Positions 1 through 5,297 of a stretch of DNA of 5,297 bases are shown here, piece after piece. A program made the translations under genes and the position numbers. Source of the stretch: VBDM01 sp035317085 (GTDB taxonomy: Bacteria > Pseudomonadota > Gammaproteobacteria > Burkholderiales > SG8-39); NCBI GenBank assembly GCA_035317085.1, contig DATHHS010000243.1:1-5297 (forward strand), read 5' to 3'. Within the stretch, counting starts at the first letter, position 1; each line of letters begins with the position of its first letter. The notes beneath the pieces were generated by a model. It did no database searches. It saw nothing but the letters and a program-made list of their open reading frames with translations, and had not been told where the DNA came from.

Positions 1-1
1 C

Positions 2-892
2 GATCAGCCATCGAACGCGCAGATGCAAGCCTTTACCGACTTCCAACTCCAGGTGGTGCTGCCGCCGAATCCCGTGCGCAGTCTCGACAATTCGATGACC
101 GCGTCACAACAGCGGGGCCACGATTTCTATTTCGGCCCGCACCCCTCCGACGGTTTCAACGTGCCGGGCATCGGCCTGATTCTGGGGACGACGACGTTCA
201 CCTGCAACGGTTGCCATGTGCTCGATCCGTCGCAGGGCAAATTTGGCGCAAGCACGAACGACAGCTTCGAGGGCATCGAACAGATCTTCAAGATCCCACA
301 CCTGCGCAACCTCTATACCAAGGTCGGCATGTTCGGCATGGCGAAAGTGCCGTTCTTCGAGAGTCCCGACACCGGCTTTACGGGACCGCAAGTTCGCGGC
401 TTCGGCTTCACCAACGAAGGCTCGCCCGATACCATATTCACCTTCTTCAATTCGGTGGTGTTCCGCTCGACGCTGACCGCCGGCTTCCCGCTACTCGGTG
501 GCGATCGGACCCGCCGGGATGTCGAGCAGTTCATGCTGGCCTTCGACACTGATCTGGCGCCCATTGTCGGCCAGCAGGTGACTCTGACCAATCAGAATGC
601 CAGCGCCGTCAGCCCGCGCATCGCGCTGCTCGAGCGGCGGGCCGCGGCGCCCTTTACTTCCAAGATCCTCGGCGGCACGGTGACGGAGTGCGATCTCGTG
701 GCCAGTCTCGTGCAGGCCGGCACGGTGAAGGGTTATCTCTATCACCCGAGTTCCGCCGCGTTCGTGCCGGGCGACGCGTCGGCCCCGCTTTCGGACACCG
801 CTCTGCGAGCGCTGGCCGCCGTCGCGGGGCAGGAGGTTACGTACACCTGCGCGCCACCGGGTTCCGGCGCGCGTATTGCGTACAGCAAATAG
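2..892 (+). CDS. Cytochrome c family protein (di-haem peroxidase/MauG-like C-terminal part), 5' partial
   Basis: The reading frame is open from the left edge to a TAG stop, so this is the C-terminal 296 residues of a longer protein; the internal ATG at 23 is not likely to be the real start. A covalent haem-c site, CNGCH, lies at positions 203-217. It is followed by FKIPHLRNLYTKVGMFG (from about 289), which resembles the segment after the second haem in di-haem cytochrome c peroxidase/MauG relatives; a methionine here could be the distal haem ligand. The last 70 or so residues form a distinct tail ending in YTCAPPGSGARIAYSK, with two more cysteines not in a haem motif. Covalent haem attachment implies export to the periplasm, but the signal peptide would lie outside the window. 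Substrate and electron partner cannot be told; upstream sequence could hold further haem sites or other domains. The family call is fairly safe, peroxidase activity is not. Confidence 0.8.
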   Translation, partial: DQPSNAQMQAFTDFQLQVVLPPNPVRSLDNSMTASQQRGHDFYFGPHPSDGFNVPGIGLILGTTTFTCNGCHVLDPSQGKFGASTNDSFEGIEQIFKIPHLRNLYTKVGMFGMAKVPFFESPDTGFTGPQVRGFGFTNEGSPDTIFTFFNSVVFRSTLTAGFPLLGGDRTRRDVEQFMLAFDTDLAPIVGQQVTLTNQNASAVSPRIALLERRAAAPFTSKILGGTVTECDLVASLVQAGTVKGYLYHPSSAAFVPGDASAPLSDTALRALAAVAGQEVTYTCAPPGSGARIAYSK

Positions 893-900
893 GGGGCTAC

Positions 901-930
901 CCCCCACGTGCGACTCACAGCACGTGGGGG
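901..930. repeat. Perfect 10-bp inverted repeat (hairpin) between cytochrome gene and recQ
   Basis: CCCCCACGTG at 901-910 is the exact reverse complement of CACGTGGGGG at 921-930, with a 10-base loop. It starts eight bases after the cytochrome stop codon, a usual place for a transcription terminator, but no T-run follows on either side (the next bases are CCGCGCGGAT), so it is not a canonical intrinsic terminator. A GGGGG run at 892-896, overlapping the stop codon, could instead pair with the CCCCC arm. It may stabilise the 3' end of the cytochrome mRNA, act with Rho, or influence recQ expression; the sequence alone does not decide. Confidence 0.7.
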
Positions 931-944
931 CCGCGCGGATCATC

Positions 945-963
945 GATCCAGTTACACTGGGTC
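945..963. promoter_or_regulatory. Short hairpin/dyad with a -10-like element just before the recQ GTG
   Basis: GATCCAGT (945-952) and ACTGGGTC (956-963) form an 8-bp stem with one G-T pair around a three-base loop; the core CCAGT/ACTGG is perfect. TACACT at 953-958, inside the dyad, matches four of six bases of the sigma70 -10 consensus, but no good -35 lies at 16-18 bases. If this is a promoter, transcription would begin at about the GTG at 965, giving a leaderless recQ message. The dyad could equally be a repressor site or chance. Confidence 0.3.
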
Positions 964-964
964 C

Positions 965-2875
965 GTGTCCACCATTGGCTCACTTTATCGCAAGGCCCAG
1001 CATGCGACCCTTGATGCCGCTGCGCCCGGGGACCTGACGGCGGCCCTCAAGCGCTGCTTCGGGTTCGATGCCTTCCGCCCGGGCCAGGAAGCGATCGTTC
1101 GCGACGTACTGTCGCGCCGCGACGTGCTTGCGCTGATGCCCACCGGCGGCGGAAAATCGTTGTGCTTTCAGTTGCCGGCGCTGTTGCAGCCGGGCGTGAC
1201 GCTGGTCGTGTCTCCCTTGATCGCCCTCATGCAGGACCAGGTTCGCCAGCTGCAGAACAATGGCATTCCCGCGGCCTTCATCAATTCCAGCCTCGGCGCC
1301 GCCGACATCCAGCAGCGAACTCAGGCGCTGTTGCGCGGCGAATACAAACTGCTCTACCTCGCGCCGGAACGGCTGCTACTGCAGGAATTTCTCGAAGGCC
1401 CCCTGAACCGTCTGCATTCAGGTATCGGCATCAACGCCTTCGTCATCGACGAGGCGCACTGCGTATCGGAATGGGGGCATGACTTTCGAACCGAGTACCG
1501 TCAGCTCGCCCGGCTGCGACGGCGCCATCCCGAAGTCCCGTTGCTCGCCTTCACCGCCACCGCCACGGCGCGCGTGCGTACCGACATCATCGCGCAGCTA
1601 GAGCTGCGCGATCCGGCCGTGCATGTGGCAAGTTTCAACCGGCCGAATCTTTTCTATCGGGTACGCCCCAAGGACAAGGCCTCTTACCGCGAGTTGCTGG
1701 CGCAGGCTATGAAAGGCGGCGCCGGCATCGTCTATTGCCTGTCGCGCCGGCGCGTCGATGAACTGGCTGCCAAGCTGCATGCCGAAGGCATCCGCGCTGC
1801 GCCCTATCATGCAGGGCTCGACACCATCATCCGCCGCGATACCCAGGACGCCTTCATTCGCGACGATCTGCAGGTCATCGTCGCGACGATTGCGTTCGGC
1901 ATGGGCATCGACAAGCCGGACGTGCGCTGGGTCGTGCATTACGATTTGCCCCGCACCCTGGAAGGCTATTACCAGGAATCAGGCCGGGCGGGGCGCGACG
2001 GCGATCCGGCCGACTGCATTTTGTATTTCGGCGGCGCCGATATCCGCACGGCCGAATTCCTGATCCAGCAGAAGGTGGACACGACCGGCGAGCCCTTGGA
2101 GAACGAGCAGCGTATCGCCCGCCAGCAGTTGCGTCAGGTGCTGCAATTCGCGGACTCGACCGAGTGCCGTCGTGCGGTGCAATTGCGTTACTTCGGTGAG
2201 ACGTTCTCAGGTCCGTGCGGAGCGTGTGACAACTGCTGCGAACCGCGGACCGTCGAGGACTGGAGCACGGAGGCGAGGCAGTTCCTGTCCTGCATTGCAC
2301 GATTGGCTCAGCGCCGTCAACGCTTCGGCGCGGCCTATATCATCGATATTCTTCGCGGCGCCCGGACCGAACGCGTGCTCTCGGCCGGTCATGACGCCTT
2401 GAGCGTCTACGGGATCGGCAAGCATCGACGGGTCGAGGACTGGCGCAACCTCGCGCGAGCTCTGCTGCACCAGGGTTTGATCAGCGAAGCGCAGGACGGC
2501 TTTTCAGTGCTGTCGCTCAACGCGCAGAGCTGGCCGGTGCTGCGCGGCGAGTGCCCCGTGAGCATTGCCCGTGCGGTCAAGCCCGCGCGTCGTTCCCAAG
2601 ATGGCGCGCGCGCATCGACAACGGACGATTCGCTGTTCGAGCGCTTGCGGGCGCTGCGCAAACGTCTGGCGGACGAGAATGGCCTGCCGCCGTACGTCAT
2701 TTTCCATGACTCCACCCTGCGGGAGATGGCAGAACACATGCCGCTCGATCTCGACCAGTTCGCCACCCTGCCGGGCGTGGGGCAGGCGAAACTGGCCCGG
2801 TACGGCGAGCAGTTCATCGCAGCGGTGCGCGAGCATCGCGCGCGACTGGAGGGCCCGAAACCGGCTATGCGCTAG
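965..2875 (+). CDS. recQ: ATP-dependent DNA helicase RecQ
   Basis: This is a complete RecQ, a cytoplasmic 3'-5' superfamily 2 helicase of recombination and replication-fork repair. It has 636 residues from GTG 965, against about 609 in E. coli. Visible in order: motif 0 FGFDAFRPGQ (32-41), Walker A GGGKS (61-65), motif Ia SPLIALMQDQ (83-92), DEAH plus the aromatic-rich loop CVSEWGHDF (162-174), FTATAT (196-201), motif V (304-321) and motif VI QESGRAGRDG (337-346) with the arginine finger region. The RecQ-Ct zinc site is C401, C418, C421 and C424, with the same 17-3-3 spacing as in E. coli. A winged helix follows (about 430-520), then a polar linker (531-555) and an HRDC domain (about 556-630). 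All catalytic residues are present. The start is uncertain: GTG 908 would add 19 residues, but it lies in a hairpin stem and encodes a non-RecQ-like Arg/Ser/Gly-rich stretch; GTG 965 gives a more usual N-terminus but has no clear ribosome binding site. The gene ends 127 bases before the SPFH gene. Confidence 0.96.
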   Translation: MSTIGSLYRKAQHATLDAAAPGDLTAALKRCFGFDAFRPGQEAIVRDVLSRRDVLALMPTGGGKSLCFQLPALLQPGVTLVVSPLIALMQDQVRQLQNNGIPAAFINSSLGAADIQQRTQALLRGEYKLLYLAPERLLLQEFLEGPLNRLHSGIGINAFVIDEAHCVSEWGHDFRTEYRQLARLRRRHPEVPLLAFTATATARVRTDIIAQLELRDPAVHVASFNRPNLFYRVRPKDKASYRELLAQAMKGGAGIVYCLSRRRVDELAAKLHAEGIRAAPYHAGLDTIIRRDTQDAFIRDDLQVIVATIAFGMGIDKPDVRWVVHYDLPRTLEGYYQESGRAGRDGDPADCILYFGGADIRTAEFLIQQKVDTTGEPLENEQRIARQQLRQVLQFADSTECRRAVQLRYFGETFSGPCGACDNCCEPRTVEDWSTEARQFLSCIARLAQRRQRFGAAYIIDILRGARTERVLSAGHDALSVYGIGKHRRVEDWRNLARALLHQGLISEAQDGFSVLSLNAQSWPVLRGECPVSIARAVKPARRSQDGARASTTDDSLFERLRALRKRLADENGLPPYVIFHDSTLREMAEHMPLDLDQFATLPGVGQAKLARYGEQFIAAVREHRARLEGPKPAMR

Positions 2876-2879
2876 CAAA

Positions 2880-2885
2880 TAAAAT
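2880..2885 (+). promoter_or_regulatory. Possible -10 element for the SPFH-SH3b operon
   Basis: TAAAAT, five of six matches to the sigma70 -10 consensus, sits in a small AT-rich patch right after the recQ stop, about 118 bases before the SPFH start. No recognisable -35 (the region 16-18 bases upstream reads GAAACC) and no extended -10 TG was found, so this is weak. Beyond it, the rest of the 127-base gap holds only three TGCC direct repeats (at 2904, 2914 and 2923) and a weak interrupted stem (2889-2896 with 2922-2929). No intrinsic terminator for recQ is visible. Confidence 0.2.
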
Positions 2886-2987
2886 GGTTGGGGTGAATCG
2901 ATTTGCCACACTCTGCCATAGTTGCCCCACGGCCTCGCCACAAAGACTTGCGAGACTCTTCCGGTCGGGCCGGTTCGGCTCTGTGAC

Positions 2988-2992
2988 GGGAG
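2988..2992 (+). promoter_or_regulatory. Ribosome binding site of the SPFH gene
   Basis: GGGAG lies ten bases before ATG 3003. It decides this start over the in-frame TTG at 2922, which has no Shine-Dalgarno sequence, and over GTG 2994, which is only one base away from it. The next gene uses the same GGGAG motif. Confidence 0.6.
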
Positions 2993-3002
2993 CGTGGCAA
3001 CA

Positions 3003-4304
3003 ATGTCTGGTCGCTTGGATGCCTTTTTCGAGTTCGTGCGGCGGGGGCTCAGCGAACCTCTGAGCCGGCTCGGTGGTTTATTGGCCGCAGCCTTGCGATC
3101 CCTTGGCATCGGCCTGTGGCGCTTTCGCTGGCGCGTGATTACCGCTGCCGTCTTAGGTTTGATCGTTTATGGTCTGTGCGTCCACCCGCCATTCGCTTCC
3201 GTTCGCCGCAGCGAGGTGCTGGCGCGCAGCGACGCGCTCGACGGATCGGTGAGCGTCTACACCGCAGGCACGATCCTCGTACTGCCCGGCATCCATCAGG
3301 TGCGACGCTACTCGATTCGCGATCAGGTATATCGGCCGACCGAAAGCGCGAGCGCGACCGGCTCCGCTCCCTTCCAGTCGGTCGAGGGTCTATCGATCGG
3401 CGTCGATCTTACGGTTCGCTGGACCGTGGACCTTGCCCGCCTCTCCCAGATGACCAAGGAATTTCCGGACGACATCAGCGCGGATCTCGTCGCGCCCGCC
3501 GTGCAGGGAATCGTTTATCCCACCTTTGCTCGCTACTCCGTGCGGGAAATCTTTTCGCAACGGCGCACGGAGATAAAACAGGAGCTCATCGCGCAACTGA
3601 AGCCAAAATTCGGCGCCATGGGCCTGGTGCTGCGCGAAGTCGACATAGGGAAGGTCGACCTGCCCCGGGACTATCGAGCCGGAATGGAGAAGCTCCTCTC
3701 CGAGGAACTCGAGACCGAAAAAATTCACTACACCCTGCAGCTCAAGGAGGCGCAGGTCAAACAGCAGCAGCTCGAGGCCGAGGCCGACAAGGTGCGGCGG
3801 CAAACGGCCGCGGAAGCCGCCGGCCAGGAGCAAGTCATTGCAGCGCGCGCGCAGGAGGAGACCATGAAGCACATCCTGCCGTTCAAGCAGAAGCAGATTG
3901 AGCAACGCCAACTCGAGGCTGAAGCCGACAAAGTCGCGCGCATTCGCACCGCGGAGGGCAGCGCAGAGGCGCGCCGCATCGAGGCCCGGGGCGAAGCGGA
4001 TTCGCGGCAAAAACTCGCGGATGCAGAGGCCTATCGACTTGATCTCGTGGGCAAGGCGAACTCCGGGCAGCTGGAGCGCGAGGGCGTGCTGGTGTCGCGA
4101 TACCCGCTTCTGATCCAGAAGACGCTGGCGGACAAGCTTTCCGACAAGGTGCAGGTCATCATCGCACCGCTCCCGGCGGCCGGTAAGTTTATCGGCTCGA
4201 GCCTCATTGGCGACCAGAGCTCGGTGAACCCCGTCGACGACGCGGCAGCCGCCCTGGCCTCCAAGGCGGCGGCACCGACCTCTAAGGCGGGAGCATCCCG
4301 GTGA
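3003..4304 (+). CDS. SPFH/band-7 (prohibitin-like) domain membrane protein
   Basis: The protein has 433 residues from ATG 3003. Residues 1-44 form a cytoplasmic-looking, partly amphipathic, Arg-containing lead; a transmembrane helix follows at about 45-62 (VITAAVLGLIVYGLCV). The SPFH/band-7 domain covers about 66-235, with family features such as YTAGTILVLPGIHQVRRY, a VDLTVRWTVD strand, the SVREIFSQRR segment and the GLVLREVDIGKVDLP strand. An alanine/glutamate-rich coiled coil follows (about 235-350), then the conserved-looking PLLIQKTLADKLSDKVQVII (368-387) and an Ala/Ser/Lys-rich tail. SPFH proteins assemble into large rings or cages at membranes and organise proteases, lipids or partner proteins; which of these applies here is unknown. 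The usual bacterial partner NfeD is not seen in the window; instead the gene overlaps an SH3b protein gene by four bases. The coiled coil holds a tandem 47-residue repeat (residues 247-293 and 294-340). It is distinct from classical HflK/HflC and from YqfA-type short forms, so no symbol is given. Confidence 0.88.
   Translation: MSGRLDAFFEFVRRGLSEPLSRLGGLLAAALRSLGIGLWRFRWRVITAAVLGLIVYGLCVHPPFASVRRSEVLARSDALDGSVSVYTAGTILVLPGIHQVRRYSIRDQVYRPTESASATGSAPFQSVEGLSIGVDLTVRWTVDLARLSQMTKEFPDDISADLVAPAVQGIVYPTFARYSVREIFSQRRTEIKQELIAQLKPKFGAMGLVLREVDIGKVDLPRDYRAGMEKLLSEELETEKIHYTLQLKEAQVKQQQLEAEADKVRRQTAAEAAGQEQVIAARAQEETMKHILPFKQKQIEQRQLEAEADKVARIRTAEGSAEARRIEARGEADSRQKLADAEAYRLDLVGKANSGQLEREGVLVSRYPLLIQKTLADKLSDKVQVIIAPLPAAGKFIGSSLIGDQSSVNPVDDAAAALASKAAAPTSKAGASR
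3741..4022 (+). repeat. Tandem 47-residue repeat in the coding sequence of the SPFH coiled coil
   Basis: Residues 247-293 and 294-340 of the SPFH protein align without gaps. Both contain QLEAEADKV (coded at 3768-3794 and 3909-3935, exactly 141 bases apart) and share further matches on both sides (K..Q.KQ-like lead, R..TA.-like and I.AR/AR.-like positions after it). Codons differ between the copies (for example GAGGCCGAGGCC against GAGGCTGAAGCC), so the duplication is old and kept at protein level rather than a recent DNA duplication. Confidence 0.6.
4289..4293 (+). promoter_or_regulatory. Ribosome binding site of the SH3b gene
   Basis: GGGAG lies seven bases before GTG 4301, inside the last codons of the SPFH gene. 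An in-frame TAA at 4283-4285 rules out any earlier start, so this motif and GTG 4301 fix the beginning of the downstream gene. Confidence 0.7.
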
Positions 4305-5297
4305 TCCTCGCCCTCACAGCGACGCTCGCCATCGTGGTCCAAGACCACGCCGCGCTGCGCGCCGCGCCACGTTCGAACGCCACCGAACTCACCCGGCTAT
4401 GGCAGGGAGATGTGCTCGAGGTCCGCGGCGAACATGCCGGATATCTGAAAGTCTATGATTATCGCCGCGAGCGGGGCGGATACTTGCGAGGGGACGCGGC
4501 CCGGCGGGTCGAGCTCTCCGAGAGCGCCGCCCCCAACCTTCTCGCCGTGCTGCGCTTCCTGCGGGAGACCCCAGGATCCGAGACGCTCGGTATCAGTTAC
4601 GGCGCGGCGTATCTCAAGGCCGTCCCCGCGCGAGCCGCAACTGCCGAGCCCTTCGACGCCATCGCCCTAATGGCCGAGCGGCTCGCCGATCAGGCCTCAG
4701 GCAGTACCGACCATCTCGCCGATTTCGCCCCCCACTTGGAAGTCGCAGAACAGTTCGGTGTTCGCATGCGCAACTTCGAACGCAACGGCCGGATGCGAGT
4801 CTGCTACGACGGCGAATTGTTTCATCGCGTTTTGGCGCTCCCGGAGGCGCAGCCGGAGGAGCGCGCGCACGCGGTTCTCGGCCTCACGCGGCCCGATTGC
4901 ATCGATCCGGATTTAGGCCCCGTCCCGCGCGCATCCCTCGACACTGAACGCTCCCAACTGCTCGAGCAGGTCAAAGACGGTGAATTGAGCGCGATGACGC
5001 GGAGCCGCCTGCATGCGCGGCGTGCCGGGGTGTGGGCCGCGCTTGCCTACGCCCACGACCGCCGCGGCGAACCCGCCGCCGCCGCGGCGCAGCGCGCACT
5101 CGCAGAGCTTCTCGCCGTGCATCCAGATGATCTGGGTGATGACCGGCGGCCGGAGTACGTGGACGCGGTGCTGCGGGTCAGCGCCATCCGCTGGGCCGGA
5201 GCATTGCCCACACCGCAGCCGGGACCGCTGACTCTCAGTGCGGCACCCGGAGATCCGGGCCAAACGTGTGTTGCCCTCGAGGATGCGCGTCGGCCGC
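4301..5297 (+). CDS. SH3b-domain protein with unrecognised helical C-terminal region, 3' partial
   Basis: This frame is open from GTG 4301 to the right edge (332 codons) with no stop, and the gene continues outside. The first 14 residues (MILALTATLAIVVQ) are hydrophobic but lack basic residues, so they may be a poor signal sequence or simply the first strand of the domain. Residues 12-70 look like a bacterial SH3 (SH3b) domain: an ALRAAPRSNATELTRLWQGD-like start, then VLEVRGEHAGYLKVYD and GGYLRGDAARRV. SH3b domains usually bind peptidoglycan or peptide ligands in the envelope. Residues 76-300 are mainly Ala/Leu/Arg/Glu-rich helices with short motifs such as CYDGELFHRVLALPEA (168-183) and GLTRPDC (194-200); a helical-repeat scaffold is possible, but no known catalytic motif is seen. 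The GTGA overlap with the SPFH stop and a well-placed GGGAG indicate translational coupling. Function is unknown; an envelope partner of the SPFH protein is an inference from the gene arrangement. Confidence 0.82.
   Translation, partial: MILALTATLAIVVQDHAALRAAPRSNATELTRLWQGDVLEVRGEHAGYLKVYDYRRERGGYLRGDAARRVELSESAAPNLLAVLRFLRETPGSETLGISYGAAYLKAVPARAATAEPFDAIALMAERLADQASGSTDHLADFAPHLEVAEQFGVRMRNFERNGRMRVCYDGELFHRVLALPEAQPEERAHAVLGLTRPDCIDPDLGPVPRASLDTERSQLLEQVKDGELSAMTRSRLHARRAGVWAALAYAHDRRGEPAAAAAQRALAELLAVHPDDLGDDRRPEYVDAVLRVSAIRWAGALPTPQPGPLTLSAAPGDPGQTCVALEDARRP

Noticed and set aside
908..964. N-terminal extension of RecQ from GTG 908
   Set aside because: The extra 19 residues have no RecQ-like character, the GTG lies in the stem of a perfect hairpin and its only Shine-Dalgarno-like run is itself able to pair with the stem arm. 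It is kept as an alternative start only.
2889..2929. Possible terminator between recQ and the SPFH gene
   Set aside because: The stem has only five Watson-Crick pairs in a row plus G-T pairs, a loop of about 25 bases and no T-tract.
2922..3002. N-terminal extension of the SPFH protein from TTG 2922
   Set aside because: There is no ribosome binding site before the TTG, the added 27 residues look like translated intergenic DNA, and ATG 3003 has a well-placed GGGAG.
2884..3063. Small 59-codon frame starting at ATG 2884 and ending inside the SPFH gene
   Set aside because: It has no ribosome binding site, overlaps the SPFH start in another frame, and its Cys/Arg/Gly/Ser-rich product shows no recognisable domain.
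2504..3109. Long minus-strand open frame opposite the recQ 3' end and the following gap
   Set aside because: High-GC coding DNA commonly gives long open antisense frames; this one is Arg-rich, has no domain signature and lies opposite the clearly real HRDC coding region.
3390..4010. Minus-strand 206-residue open frame opposite the SPFH gene
   Set aside because: Its Leu-rich product is the mirror of Gln/Glu/Lys-rich coiled-coil codons, and the opposite strand carries a recognised domain.
5071..5095. GC-rich trinucleotide-like run in the SH3b gene
   Set aside because: It encodes an ordinary alanine stretch in a high-GC helical region and is too short and irregular to be called a microsatellite.

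Overview
This is a high-GC window (roughly low-to-mid 60s percent by eye) with four genes, all on the + strand, and almost no spare DNA. The high GC, the RecQ sequence (closely like the E. coli-type proteobacterial enzyme) and a MauG/di-haem-peroxidase-like cytochrome suggest a Pseudomonadota chromosome, perhaps an environmental gammaproteobacterium. That placement is inference: there is no rRNA or other marker, and no mobile element, CRISPR array or tRNA was seen.

Layout: (1) positions 2-892 are the 3' end of a c-type cytochrome protein with one CxxCH haem site, open at the left edge. (2) Positions 893-964 are a short gap with a perfect 10-bp inverted repeat (901-910/921-930) and a second hairpin (945-963) touching the likely recQ start. 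(3) Positions 965-2875 encode a complete RecQ helicase with every expected motif. (4) Positions 2876-3002 are a 127-base gap with only weak promoter-like sequence and a clear ribosome binding site. (5) Positions 3003-4304 encode a membrane-anchored SPFH/band-7 (prohibitin-like) protein with a long coiled coil that contains a tandem 47-residue repeat. (6) From 4301 to the right edge an uninterrupted frame starts at GTG, overlaps the SPFH stop by four bases and encodes an SH3b-type domain followed by a helical region that I do not recognise; the gene continues beyond the window.

The cytochrome, recQ and the SPFH/SH3b pair look like three separate functional units that happen to be neighbours. 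Only the SPFH and SH3b genes are clearly linked: each has a GGGAG ribosome binding site and they share a GTGA stop/start overlap, so they are probably translated together and may act together at the cell envelope. This pair is the least ordinary part of the window. I see no evidence for a defence system or other dramatic new system.
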